DNA of 64,000 bases from Falciphora oryzae (Eukaryota; Ascomycota; Sordariomycetes; Magnaporthales; Magnaporthaceae): assembly GCA_000733355.1 (NCBI GenBank), contig JNVV01000046.1, positions 208,046 to 272,045 of the forward strand, read 5' to 3'. The translations under genes and the position numbers were made by a program. The notes beneath the pieces were generated by a model that was not told the DNA's origin, made no database searches, and saw only the letters and a program-made list of their open reading frames with translations. Of the stretch, positions 1 through 11,128 are shown one piece after another; the first letter of the stretch is position 1; each line of letters starts with the position of its first letter.

Positions 1-554
1 TTTTTCTTTTTTTGCACCACCAGGAATTGAACTCGCGGTCTTTGGGTGCACGCGTGAGTGCCGGCGTTACTGTATAGACTACGAGGTCACAACAATGACC
101 GACGGAGGTGACGATGACGAAGGGGGATTGTCACAAACAAAGGTAATAATAACGAATAGGATACAGGATGTCGGCTGTACATAATATCGTCCCTATAATC
201 GCCAGGCGATCGTGTCCGGGCCTGCCACGGTTGTCTGGCCTCAAACATGGCAGTACGCCATGCCAAGCACCCCCCTTCCCCCAAGGTAGTCGGCTAAGGA
301 CGGCCATCTCAAAACGCAGCAAGCGGGCTGGCTACATATGCGCAAAGGGCAGCTACAAACATTTTGATACGGCAGCATGCCGGTGACATCTACGGCGTAA
401 GTGCAGACGTCAATGTCATGTCGTCGACGCATCAAGGCACGGTGCGGGGAGGGGGATCCAATCGTCTAGGCAACAAGACACGTAGGAGCCAGTGGTCCTC
501 CCCAAGCTTTCCCCTCCGACGTCACCCAGAGCAAACAACTTCCAAACCCCGCGG
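1..554. other. Left-edge intergenic stretch, tRNA-like remnant at its start
   Basis: No gene is supported here. On the minus strand, 23..34 matches a Pol III box B (GTTCAATTC core) and 70..81 is box A-like. The sequence then runs into an A-tract on the minus strand (1..13). Acceptor and T stems do not pair properly, so it is not a functional tRNA. The rest is presumably the promoter region of the gene that starts at 667. Confidence 0.3.
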
Positions 555-560
555 TATAAG
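555..560 (+). promoter_or_regulatory. TATA box of the 667..2082 gene
   Basis: TATAAG about 107 bp upstream of the ATG at 667. It supports that ATG over in-frame codons further upstream. Confidence 0.4.
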
Positions 561-666
561 TTTTCGTTGGCCGCCAGTCGTCCGTGACTTTTTTTTCTCG
601 CACACTTGGCTTCCATTTCCTCACAGCCTTGAACGTGTCTGGCATCGTTCCCACGGCGAAGCAACC

Positions 667-2082
667 ATGGGAGACCCCAAGCCCGACCGCCTTTCCGTCT
701 CACCCGAGCGCCCCCCTTCCGAAAACCTGGTATCGGGATCCTCCTCGGGCGACTCTTCTTCCTCCCGCTCCGTATCGCAGTCGTCTTCCGATCAACGGTC
801 CCCGGGCACTTCTCCCGCATCGCCCAACAGCCCCGGCAACGATGGAGACGAATCCATTCCTCAGCATGCCAGCGACATGGCCAGGCTCATCACGGAGGTG
901 AACGGCGCCTTGAACGAGTACCGGCACAAGCAGCCAAAGGACTGGGACCAGAGCATCCCGCTGAAGGACCTCGCCCAGCTCAGGATCAACTGCACTGATC
1001 TCGACCTGGGCGCCGACGCGGCCCCGAGCGCCGGACACGAGGGCGCCGGCTTCCAGTTCGTCCGGCCCATGACATCCCAGCAGATGGACGACGCGTTGCA
1101 GGAGCTGTGGCCGTACACCTTGCGCGATTTGTCCCTGCCGCCCAAGGAGGAAGGGTCCAGCCGCTACAGGAACGCACAGCTTCTGTGCCGGAAACTCCGC
1201 CAGTGTGTCGATATGGGCTTGATGCAGCAGAAGACGACCTGGGTGGAAGACAAGTGCTGCGGGTTGAAGTTCCTGCGCCCCAGCTCCCGCCGTGGCTACG
1301 AGTTCGTCCTCCACAACACCGAGCAGCTCTACAGATCCTGGTCCATGCCATGCAACGACTTCGCAACGCCCAGGCCCCACGTCGCTGGAGTCGTCTTCTT
1401 CCGCGGTCATATGGTTGAGGACGGCCTCACGCCTGTGGAAATCAACTCCATCGTCCAACTTACCCTGCTGCGCATAGTCAAGAACCACCGAATCTGTCCG
1501 CACACTGGGCTAGACGCCCGCACTATACCTGTAGGTTTCCACCAAGCCACCGGACCCCAGCGCACCCTTGTTCGCTGCCCGACTGACATGCTCTGCCAAT
1601 TTCAGGTCACAGTCATCGCTGTCACAGACTTCAATGTCCGGATCTTGCACGCCTACGCCGACGCGCCGGCCGACCGCCTCCACATCCGCAAATCCCACAT
1701 TCTCAATTTCGATGAAGGCGTCACTGCCAGGGGCGCGGGACCGAAGCTTGATCGTTGGAAGAGCGTGTCGGAGGAATATCCCCTCTCTGATGACTCCCTA
1801 TCATCCGAGGATCTCGCCTTCCAAAAGGGCATGGACCCGGCCACAGAGACGAAACTTCGGGACTGGATTACCATCCTTCGTTGGCTTCTTGCCGATCCAG
1901 AGACGGCTCACATCGAGGGAGTGGATGGTTACAACTGGGGGCGGGTCGGTGGCTGTGGCTGCTTCGCTGAGGGTGAACTGGACTTGCTGGGGCCCTACGT
2001 AGGGTATGGAGATGGTCCTGCCGATCAAGAGGAGACGCGGCTCCGGCTGTCCGCGCGCCAGAAGATTTTCTGGCACAGCTAG
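667..2082 (+). CDS. Hypothetical protein, two exons
   Basis: I do not recognise the family. The frame is open from 364, but the ATG at 667 (start MGDPKPDRL) is preferred because a TATA-like box lies about 107 bp upstream and the earlier residues look non-coding. Residues 1 to about 55 are Ser/Pro-rich and disordered; the remainder is a mixed soluble domain with several Cys and Trp residues and no signal peptide or membrane segment. An intron is likely at 1531..1605: donor GTAGGT, branch-like CTGAC, acceptor TTTCAG. It is 75 nt, a multiple of three with no stop, so a simple ORF scan reads through it. Removing it gives about 446 residues. It is convergent with the reductase at 2362..3387. Confidence 0.6.
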   Translation: MGDPKPDRLSVSPERPPSENLVSGSSSGDSSSSRSVSQSSSDQRSPGTSPASPNSPGNDGDESIPQHASDMARLITEVNGALNEYRHKQPKDWDQSIPLKDLAQLRINCTDLDLGADAAPSAGHEGAGFQFVRPMTSQQMDDALQELWPYTLRDLSLPPKEEGSSRYRNAQLLCRKLRQCVDMGLMQQKTTWVEDKCCGLKFLRPSSRRGYEFVLHNTEQLYRSWSMPCNDFATPRPHVAGVVFFRGHMVEDGLTPVEINSIVQLTLLRIVKNHRICPHTGLDARTIPVGFHQATGPQRTLVRCPTDMLCQFQVTVIAVTDFNVRILHAYADAPADRLHIRKSHILNFDEGVTARGAGPKLDRWKSVSEEYPLSDDSLSSEDLAFQKGMDPATETKLRDWITILRWLLADPETAHIEGVDGYNWGRVGGCGCFAEGELDLLGPYVGYGDGPADQEETRLRLSARQKIFWHS

Positions 2083-2361
2083 GTGTCTCGGGTTGGGCGA
2101 CTAGGCATGGATCTGTATCAGGGACAACCGGATGTGGACTGCGAGGCGAACGGCACTCACTATAACTATAGCCGCGAGATGAGGACGTGATATCTTGCTC
2201 GATGACAATGTTTGTGAGTTTGTGAATTTGTTTTCTATCAGATATGCCACCTGGCTGTTTGCCTGACAACAGCACCGGACGCGGAGATTGGTGGATGGCG
2301 CTCGGAACGAGATAACCCAGACGTTCAGTTTACTTCACATTGCCCAACACTACTGTGAAGG

Positions 2362-3387
2362 CTAAGCAGAAGCCTCGAGCTGCTCAACGCGGAGCAGCTG
2401 GCGGTACACATCCCCGAAAGTCTCCGTCAGGGGCCGGTACTTGATGCCGAGCACCTCGACCGCCTTGCCCCCATCGACCGTGTACGTCACGGGCCACCTG
2501 CCCGGCGTGCCCTCGGGGATCCTGTCGCGCAGCTCGGGCAGGGCCTCCCTGGACGCGTCGGCGGCGCGCTGCCAGTTAAAGGCGCGGCTGAGGATGAAGC
2601 GCCGGCCTCCCGCCCCGGGCGTCTCGAGGGCCGCCAGGTGCGCCTCGGCCACGTCACGCACGTCGGCGCAGCCGCAAAAGTCCGGATCCCTGACCTTGTC
2701 GGAGCTCAGCACCCCGTAGACGGCGTGCGTCGACTCGCCCAGGTGCTTGGTGCCGGCCGGGTCGGTGACGTAGGGCCCGAAGATCCAGGCCGGGTTCAGG
2801 GAGACGAGGTCAAAGGGCACGGCGGGCCCCTGCTTCTTCACCCAGTCCCACATGGCGCGCTCGGCGAAGGCCTTGGAGGCGCAGTAGACGAAGGCGCCGT
2901 TGCTGGAGGCTGCGGCCTCATCCCACGTCGCCGGGTTCCAGTCGGCGTCGGTGAAGTGCCTTCCCGGCTGGTAGTCTGTGGCGCCAAAGTCACCGACGGC
3001 GGCGAAGCTCGAGGTGAAGGCGACGCGCTTGAGTGCGGGAGTGCCGAAGCGCTTGGCAGCCTCGAGGATGGCGACGGCGGCGTTGACGGCCGGGTCGAGC
3101 AGGTCCCTGACGTTGTCCTCGGGGGCGAGCACGAAGGGGGAGGCGGTGTGGATAATGGCGGTGACGCCGTCGAGCTTGCCCTCGTACTCGTCGGCGATGG
3201 CGATGTCGGGGATGACGACGTGCGACAGGCGGCCGGCGGCGTCGGGGAACTGGGCTGTGGTCTTGTTGCCCGAGGATTCGGTCCTGACGACGGCGCGGAC
3301 CGAGTAGCCGCGGGCGAGGGCCTCGCGGATGAGGTGGCCGCCGACGAAGCCGCTGGCGCCGGTGAGGAGGATGGTTCCTTTGGTCAT
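2362..3387 (-). CDS. NAD(P)-dependent extended SDR reductase (dihydroflavonol-4-reductase/Gre2-like)
   Basis: Single-exon gene of 341 residues, the usual size for extended short-chain dehydrogenases. The N-terminus carries the nucleotide-binding motif TGASGFVGGH at about residues 9-18 after a short beta strand. The catalytic Tyr-x-x-x-Lys pair is in YCASK near residue 168. The order and spacing match the dihydroflavonol-4-reductase/Gre2 group, which reduces ketones or aldehydes with NADPH in the cytosol. No signal peptide is seen. The physiological substrate cannot be read from sequence; a role in carbonyl detoxification or secondary metabolism is inference. The start at 3387 puts the Rossmann motif at the expected distance from the N-terminus. 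Confidence 0.85.
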   Translation of the reverse strand: MTKGTILLTGASGFVGGHLIREALARGYSVRAVVRTESSGNKTTAQFPDAAGRLSHVVIPDIAIADEYEGKLDGVTAIIHTASPFVLAPEDNVRDLLDPAVNAAVAILEAAKRFGTPALKRVAFTSSFAAVGDFGATDYQPGRHFTDADWNPATWDEAAASSNGAFVYCASKAFAERAMWDWVKKQGPAVPFDLVSLNPAWIFGPYVTDPAGTKHLGESTHAVYGVLSSDKVRDPDFCGCADVRDVAEAHLAALETPGAGGRRFILSRAFNWQRAADASREALPELRDRIPEGTPGRWPVTYTVDGGKAVEVLGIKYRPLTETFGDVYRQLLRVEQLEASA

Positions 3388-4365
3388 TTCGAGTGCTGCC
3401 GAGCGGGTGGTTGCAAGTTAGTGCTCTAGTGGTTGTGAAGATGAGGACGGAGACGGAGACAAGATGAATGTCAAGACCGGAGAGGCTTCCCCCTAAATAC
3501 TCAGACATCTCGCCATGCCGCCTCGACGCCGTATTGTCGGCGTTATCGCCATCGGCCATAAGCGGAAACATTCTTCACTTACACCTATCCTAAACCTTCC
3601 GCATTAGCCAAGCATCGACGCGGCTGGATTGGTAGGGCTGCGTGTCATTAATCAGCCAAATGCGCATGTTGTGCAAGCACAGGTGCCAAGCCGATAGGCC
3701 AGAATAGCGCGAGCCTGGAATGGGGCTGCCAGTCAGGCTTGCGTCTATACGAGAGATGCATGACTGCGGCCTGGCACAATGGACGCCAGTCTCGTGAAAC
3801 AGCGGTACACAGCATCGCTGCGCGCAGATGATATCACGCTCGAGACTCGAGCCTGCCACTGAGCAGGGGCCGACGGGCAGCGGCAGATGGCGATGGCAGG
3901 TCTTCCATCTGGGATAGGCATGCTGTTAAACGCCGCCGGATCACCCGCAGTGGGTGGCCTGCTTGCGGGGCTACCGCTAGTTTCCGGCTCCAAACCGCTT
4001 GGAGATGGCGTTTGGGAGGAGACGCGTGCTAGGCGTCGGCGATACCGACGGTGCTCCATATGTCGGCGAGATCGACCAGTAACGGCTGCAGGGAGCGAGG
4101 GGTATCAATTTCCCGCCATCCCGTTCCAGTAATTCCGAACGAGGTGCGTCTGGCTGCTGGCCTGGCAGGGCTAGAGTCGCGATACTCTCCCTTTTTGAGC
4201 GGGAAGCGAGTGCGAGCTGCAGTCAGCGTTGCATGCGCGAGCAGAGCAGTCTGGAGGCCAAGACGCAGTAGGAGCACAATGCCCATCGCGGAAAGTTGCA
4301 CGAAATATTGCGATCTACCTGATATCTATCAAGGTACTCTAGTACGTCGCAGCCGTGCTTCCCGT
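3388..4365. other. Intergenic, nothing recognised
   Basis: About 1 kb upstream of the reductase and downstream of the hydrolase. Short ORFs on both strands show no family resemblance. No tRNA or repeat was seen. Confidence 0.4.
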
Positions 4366-5427
4366 CTACTCGTAGTACACCTCGTTGATCAATGTGCCTG
4401 CAGCATGTCAGTACCGAACGCGATCGTCTCTGATCAAGTAGCTCACCGATGCCGTCGATGTACACGCGCATGTCGTCGCCGTGCTTCAGCCACACGCGCG
4501 GCTTGCGCATGGCGCCGACGCCGGGCGGGGTGCCCAGCATAATGACGGTGCCGCGCTCCAGGGTCGTGCCTTGGGAGAGGAAGGCGATGGTCTTGGCGAC
4601 AGAGAAAATCATCTCGCTGCGAGGGGTCAGCGGCGTGTCCGTGCTGCCGTGTCTGCTCCAAGTCTGGAAACTCACCGTGTGTGCGAGTCCTGGACCGTCT
4701 GGTCGCCCAGGGTCGACTTGATGGCGACGTTGTGCGGGTCGAGCTGCGAGGCCGCCACCAGGACCGGACCAATCGGGGCCGAGGCGTCCAGACCTGAAAA
4801 GTCAGCCGGGCTCGTGTTGGCTTGGCGGTCCTACGCACCCTTGGAGAAGCACCACTGGCTGTTGCGGAACTGCTCCGTCCTGGCGCTGACGTCGTTGCCG
4901 GCCGTGTAGCCCAGGACGTACTCCATGGCCCTGTCCTCGGGGATGTCGCGGCCGTCCTTGGCGATGATGAGGGTCAACTCGGCCTCGTAGTCGCTCGTCT
5001 CGTCCTGCACGAACTTGGGGATCGAGATCTTTTGCGGGTACGGCCCGCTGAGCGCGGTTCGGGGCTTGATGAAGAGGACGGGGTGCTCGGGGACGGGCAT
5101 GTTGGCCTCCTTGGCGTGGTCGTGGTAGTTGAGGCCGAGGCAGCGGATGATGGGGACCTCGGACTTGTCGATGGGAGAGAGGAGCTGTTGCCGTTAGCTG
5201 GAGTCGCCGAGCGAGGACGGAATGGCACGCACCTGCGACACGGTCAGGACCTTATCGGTCACGACGCCGTCGAATATCGAGCCGGTGATGGCCTTGGCCT
5301 GGACCGCCTTCTTCTCGAACGTGGCGAGGCCGACGTCGAGCCCCGCGTCGCCGACGACCTCGCCCAGGTGGACGAGGCCATCCTCGACGGCGATGAAGCG
5401 GATCAAACGTGTCCAGCTGGGTGCCAT
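4366..5427 (-). CDS. Fumarylacetoacetate hydrolase family protein (acylpyruvase/FAHD-like)
   Basis: Five exons: 5427..5233, 5184..4839, 4793..4676, 4616..4447 and 4397..4366. The introns (4398..4446, 4617..4675, 4794..4838, 5185..5232) are 45-59 nt with GT/AG ends, and their phases add up to an open frame of 286 residues. The spliced protein carries family signatures: CLGLNYHDHA, the metal-site region around MPVPEHP, NDVSAR, SKGLDASAPIGP, QDSHTREMIFS, LGTPPGVG and the C-terminal GIGTLINEV. FAH-fold enzymes bind Mg2+ and cleave C-C bonds in acylpyruvates, fumarylpyruvate or oxaloacetate; which substrate applies here is unknown. A cytosolic or mitochondrial location is possible. No exon seems to be missing. 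Confidence 0.85.
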
Positions 5428-5898
5428 GGTGGTTAGAAGTTAGTTCTGTATTGCGCGAAGAAGACAGGCAGAGCACGATGTTCGGATGGAGGCTTCCTGC
5501 TCTATTTCATGGGTTACCCCACGGACTTGGGGTCGATGCGGGGGAACAGACGCACCGGCCGGCAATTCGAGCTCGAGCCTTCGGAGCCCTCATGCCGATG
5601 GGACATGCCAATGACTGGAGCTCTCCACTCAGTGTCTCTGTTGACTGCTCGAGGCCATGATGACCTATCATGACCTTTTGCTTACAGACCAGCCGCATTA
5701 CTCGCCGCGGCGGGTTTCCTCCTCGGGGCATGCAGGGTCGGCGGGGCTCAGCGGGGTATGCCATGACGCCATCCCGCACGGGCATTGAAGCCGACACCAC
5801 CAGGCTGCGCGTGCGTGCTGTGCCTCCAGGTGGAGATTTTACGACCAGGCACACACATTGGAGGCCAGATCCAGCCAGGACATCAATATTAAATACTG
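5428..5898. other. Intergenic, nothing recognised
   Basis: Holds the upstream region of the FAH-family gene and the downstream region of the four-TM gene. No further gene or repeat was identified. Confidence 0.35.
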
Positions 5899-7475
5899 CT
5901 AGCCAGAGCCGAAAACAAGAACAAGCTGGATCAGGCCAAGAAACGACTGCGCCGCGAACCCGACCATGGAGGACCACAACAGCGAGACGGACCCATACAA
6001 GACAATCGCTGCCACGGTACACAGGCACACCAGAAGCGAAAACCCCCAGACGAGGTGCTTGGCCTCGGCCGCCAGGGCGCTGCGGAACTTCTCCGGGGAC
6101 GCGAGCGGCATCACGAGCTGGACCAGCAGCCCGAGGAGCTGCAGCGTGGCGCTGGACACGAGGGCCCAGAAGTCGGCGTCGAACCAGCCTCCACGCGCGT
6201 CCTCCAGCCGGTGGAACCCGACACACGCCGGCAGCAGCGCCAGCACCGTCACCGCCGTCGACAGCCCCATCAGCGTCGCCATGGACGCGCCCCGTGGTGT
6301 CGTTTCCGCAAAGGCGACGGCCACGTTCTGGTCTGCACGGGCGTCGCCTTCGCGAGGCTTCTCATCGTCTGCTCGGGGTCTGGGCATGTCAGCGTGCTTC
6401 GGTAGCAGGTGGCCGCCGTCAAGCCCAGCAGTTCATAGTCGGAACCCCACTGCCCCGATCCTTTCCTTCTTTTGGTAACAGGGACAGGAAAGTAGGGGCT
6501 ACAACTGACGCGATTGACAAAATAGTCAAAACTTACCGCCAGACATCTATATCAGGGTCCGTCAGCCGCTGGTTCTCTGCACCGCCGAGCCGGGAGTCCT
6601 TGTCCTTGACAAGCGTCCAAGCCTCAAAGTAGTGCGCCTCCTCGAGAGCAGTCAGTCGCTGCCTCAACGCATCCAGCATCTCTTGGTCCAGCAGGGTACA
6701 GCCTTCGTCAGCCTCCCCAGCGGCGACAGCAGCCCTCACGCGGTCACGCAGCAACACGGCGCGCTCGACGACCTTTGCGAGGCGCAGCTCCGCCGACTGC
6801 AGGTTCGCGACGACGAGCGAGATATATGCCCCCTGCGTCTCGGGCGCCTGCTCCAGCAGCATCCCCAGCGACAACTCAAAGGCGCCGCCGAGGTCCTCGC
6901 GCATGCGGCTGTGGACGATGTGCTGCTCGCTCAGCTCGGCGATGTGGCCCAGCAGCATGCGCGGCCAGAACTTGGCGGCGTTGGTCTCGCAGGATCGAGC
7001 CCAGCTGCCGCTCCGTCAGCTCGCTGAGCGGGTCGTAGTCGTCGGCGTCGGCCCCGTCCACGTCGATGCCCGAGTCCTTCTCCTTGGCCGCCGACAGCTC
7101 CTTGTCGAGCCAGTCCGAGATCGGGTGGATGCCCTCGTACCGCCGGCGGAAGTGGTGCTGGATATTCGCGCGCTGGCTGTCGGGCGAGGTGTCCTTGGTC
7201 AGGAAGAGCGTTGTCTCGAGGTCGAGGTTCAGCACGCAGTCGACGATGCGTCTCAGGTGCTGCAGACCTTTTCTGTGCGTCCGCGGATCTGGGTCTGTTA
7301 GCCGTCTGTTTTCAGTCTGGACCCTTCGGCACTCACATATGTTCTGCAGCGCATCGGCCCGTCTCGCGCCTGTTCGCCTGCGCAGACTGACGTTGGCCAG
7401 TTTGGATCCTGAAGCATCTGGGGCATACTGCTGGGTGTCGCCAAAGGCATTTTGTGGCGTCGTAGTGTCAGTCAT
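5899..7475 (-). CDS. Hypothetical four-TM membrane protein, frame broken by one base
   Basis: Three exons: 7475..7337, 7294..6537 and 6379..5899. Introns 7295..7336 (42 nt) and 6380..6536 (157 nt) have GT/AG ends and consistent phases. The N-terminal half is soluble and rich in charged residues. The C-terminal exon encodes about 160 residues with four hydrophobic segments, suggesting a membrane-anchored protein. No known family was recognised. Inside exon 2, near 6985..6996, the frame reading LTERQLGSIL must shift by one nucleotide to continue as TNAAKFWPRMLLGHI. The downstream frame has a stop immediately upstream, and no GT/AG pair can explain the shift. Exon lengths also sum to 3n+1. So this is either a one-base insertion in the assembly or a true frameshift. 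Confidence 0.6.
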
Positions 7476-10101
7476 CAGTGGTGCGTATGCGAGATAACGA
7501 TTCGGTGGGTTTTGCGTCTTTGCGCTCCTCGCTTCCCCCGAGAGCAGCGTGACGGCGAGTTTAAGTGAACCCTGCGTCCTGTCTGACTTGCGTCATCTGC
7601 CAGGCCTCCGGGACCGGACTCCGCGCCCAGCTGAGGGTGCCCGGCTCAGCCTCACCTGTCAACAGCGCTTCTAGTGGCCAGTCACCACACCATCTTCTTT
7701 TTGGTCTCGTTAGGCGCACCGGGGACTGACCAGCACGCCTCATTTGTGGCCATGTGCGCACGGGTGCTCCCCGTGTGAGGCTCACCGAGGCCTCCTGCCC
7801 TGCCTGCATTGCTGCAAGTGCACAAAGCCAGGATCCCCCGCAGGAGGTAATGGCTGAGTGCCGTGGCTACGAACCGGCTGGTTTGAGGGGCTCGCATTGT
7901 GGTTGCCCGACTTTGCGGCCACGATCCCCGCAGCCTTGCCGGCCGATAAACGAATCTGTGACTCTGGGCAAGGTGAATGTCACAAGGCCACCTACAGAGC
8001 CATGCGCCTTTGTCTATGCCTTTGTTTCTTTCAACGGGTCAACTGGTGGCGCAGTAACAATGGGATACACAGATTTGACAAAGATGGAAACATTGCAGGG
8101 CGATGGCGGGTCGGAACGGTTATTGGCCGAGACCGGCACTGCTCGTCTACTTTGGCAAGTCGTTGGCGACTGTCCAGACTACCGTCGGATCTTGTCTTGA
8201 AGTCGGAACGCACAGCTCGCCGCAGCCGTAGGCGTTTTGCCAGAGAAGCCGAGCCAACAAGCTGCGACTGAGGACGCGCCTCGTCACCATCGTCACTCCC
8301 ATCGTGCCGCTGGCGACCGGAAAGTTGCCTTGCAATCGCAATCCACCGAGCTGACATGGTCAAGTCGGCGCGACAGCCTCTGACAGATCTTTCGCTAGAG
8401 GCCTCGATTCGTAGCGAAAGGAGCCTTTAGGGTTAGGTCCGGCGATTGCGGCATCGACAGAGCGGCGTTCATGGAGGAAATCTGTTTGCCGACGGGCTCT
8501 CGCTTGCGTGGCAAGTTCGGTTCGAACGCCTGAGATGCCGAGATCTTCCTGAATGTGCGACGTTGCCTCAAGGGATATCTCCACGCAAGAGGCTCGGCTC
8601 GCAGCACCCCTAATCTCCGGATGGGCTGTCCTATCTATCCTTTCATCGGCCCACCGGCGAGGGAATGATATCGTTGTCGCCACAAGGTCCACAGGATGGA
8701 TCTACGGTCTCGCTGTCGAGTGCGCGGAACCGAAATCAGGGGGCAGCACCATGCCAGCCTGCCTTGACCGCCCTGGCGCTCGGACAGCCGCGCTTGCCCC
8801 TCGTGACTGTCGAAGTTATTCAGATCCCGAGAGAGATACCCCGAACAAAGGCCCTTGGCGCACGTGCTTGACTCTACGGGGTTGGGCAGGCATGAGATTT
8901 GCGGTCTTGGCACTCCAGGTCGCTTAGAGGGGCTGAATCAGCACCCGGGTCCACTACAGAACGCACGAACAGGCCACAATGACGCCGGCATAGCAACCCG
9001 CCTTTACCAATCCCCATCAAATCCTCACAAATGCCATTTGGAAGAATGATTTCGGTCGAGAGGCCCCGCAACGAGCATGTGTTGCCGGCACTGGACATGC
9101 AATGATACGATATCAAGCCGACTGCCGCTGTCTAGCGATTTGGAGTATTGACACACCCATTGGTAATTCGAAGCCCCTATGGATGGAACTGACAGCAGGG
9201 CAACCGACCACAGCATTAGCTCAGCGGCGTGATGCTCGGCGGTCCCGAGGTCTCGGTTCTTGGCACAGCGGGGTCCAGTGGATTTGCTCTGTCACCTCGA
9301 CGCTGGCAGGAAGTCCGCCAGAGCTCCCGACGCAAGATCTGTCTGTCGACTCTCGACCTTGAAGATTTCTTAAACTGTTGCCTACAGACGGAACTTGCCA
9401 GCCCCTCTCGTGGCACTGCAGCGGTGGAGCGCCGGGGGGAGGGCATCAAGCGGGAGCCATGGCAAGCGTGGAAGCCAAGTTCAACCTCCCACTATTGCAT
9501 GGGATTCTGCTACCCCAGATGGCAAAAGGGCCAAGGATGTTGTACGTGACCGGAGAACTAGGCCGGCTTCCATGCTTCACAACCCCTGTCACCGGAGCCC
9601 CTCCAGACTTAATCAGCAGCCCGCCGACCTCGCCGATGGCGCCGAATCCCCACGCGCCACGCTGCAACGTCAACGGCCCGCAGACCTGACGGACGCTTTG
9701 TCAGTGTGGCTTGCCATGATGCAGCCAATTTCACGGGTTCCGGCGGGATGCATGGCGGCAGATGGCCATCTTGACGATACAGGTGTAGCTGGGTAGTGCT
9801 GGATATTGGGTAATGCTCTCGCTTGCTTGGTCAGGCCGTCCAGTCGGGAGCCGCGTCAATGCTCTCGGACCTATCTCCGAGATGGCGTCTGTACGTTCTC
9901 AGTTAGGGCTGTCTCGTCGCCACGATGTTGTCTTGGCCCGACAAACTTGTATAAAGAGACGACGACCGTCGCCATCATGAACTGCTTTGGACTTCTCTTC
10001 ATCCACCAGCGCCTCCTGTCCTCTCCTGCCTCTTGGAATCGAGTCGGATCTGCAAAGCCTCTGCCCTTAGACTTTCACCATCTAAGCCACCAACCGCAGC
10101 C
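7476..10101. other. 2.6-kb intergenic stretch
   Basis: No ORF has recognisable domains or plausible splice structure, and base composition is not unusually AT-rich. The last 150 bp hold the promoter of the isochorismatase-fold gene. Confidence 0.4.
9950..9955 (+). promoter_or_regulatory. TATA box of the isochorismatase-fold gene
   Basis: TATAAA about 150 bp upstream of the ATG at 10102. Confidence 0.45.
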
Positions 10102-10877
10102 ATGCAGTTCAACATGAAGACCGCCTTCACGGCTGTTACCCTCTTCGCGGCCTCCATGGTCAGCGCCGACTGTAAGGAGCCCGAATCTCACCTGACAGAA
10201 CCAAGCTGACCCCCGTAGCGTTCCCCTTCGAGCGCATCAACAAGAACGACTCGATGCTCGTCATCCTCGACCTCCAGGTCGGCCTGTACAACCTGGCCCG
10301 CGACTTCGACGCGACGCTCTACAACAACGCCATGCTCGCGCACGCCGCCCTCGGCAAGGTCTTCAACCTGCCCGTCGTCATGACCACCTCTGCCGAGACG
10401 GGCCCCAACGGCCCCCTGGCCAAGGAGATCCTCGACATGTACCCCAACGTCTCGGTCGTCAAGCGCAACGGCGAGGTCGACGCCTGGGATAATGCCGAGT
10501 TCCGCGCCGCCGTCAAGGCCACGGGCAAGAAGCAGGTCATCATCGCCGGCATCGTGACCGACGTCTGCACCACCTTTGCCGCCCTGTCCCTGCGCGACGC
10601 CGGCTACTCGGTCTGGGCCAACGTCGAGGCCTCGGGTACCACCACGGAGCTGATCCGCGATGTCTCCAACGACCGCATGGCCCGCGCCGGCGTCCAGATC
10701 GTCTCGCTCTTCAGCATCGTCTGCGACCTCATGCGCGACTGGCGCAACACCCCCGGCGCCCTCGAGGTCCTGCCTTACCTCAACAAGTACTACCCCGCCT
10801 ACGGCCGCGTCGCCGCCGGCCACGTCGCTGCTGTCCGCAACGGCACCATCGTCCCCGGCACCGAGAACTTCCAGTAG
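10102..10877 (+). CDS. Secreted isochorismatase-family hydrolase (YcaC-like)
   Basis: Two exons, 10102..10171 and 10219..10877; intron 10172..10218 has GTAAGG/TAG ends. Product about 242 residues. The first exon encodes a signal peptide (MQFNMKTAFTAVTLFAAS then SAD). The domain shows the cysteine-hydrolase triad arrangement: Asp in LVILDLQVG, a Lys in the central VVKRN region, and the nucleophile Cys in GIVTDVCTTF, followed by LRDAGY. This matches the YcaC-like branch of the isochorismatase superfamily. Family members hydrolyse isochorismate, nicotinamide or related amides, and some fungal relatives lower host salicylate. The export signal is the odd part, since most relatives are cytosolic. 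Substrate and effector role are inference. Confidence 0.85.
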
Positions 10878-11128
10878 GGGATGTGCCAATGACAACGCGC
10901 TGCGCTCTGGGCTGTAGGACGCGCACGACTCCAGCCGGACCAGTGGATCTCCTGTAGAATAATCATCGTTTGGGTCCATACTAGTTAGACAACAGATCAC
11001 CCTTTCACATACGTCGTCACAGCACTCACGCAGATGGACCTAGACGAAACAACATGGAGCAAACACCAGTATATTGATCTACAAAAATAACGAAACCAGA
11101 CGCCATCAACACCTCGAAACCCCAACGA

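Noticed and set aside
364..666. N-terminal extension of the first gene
   Set aside because: Lies upstream of and across a TATA-like box and looks non-coding; the ATG at 667 is favoured.
4613..4680. Suspected frameshift at an FAH-family splice junction
   Set aside because: Recounting the exon showed phase 2 at the donor (ACA CG), and the CAG acceptor restores REMIFS in frame.
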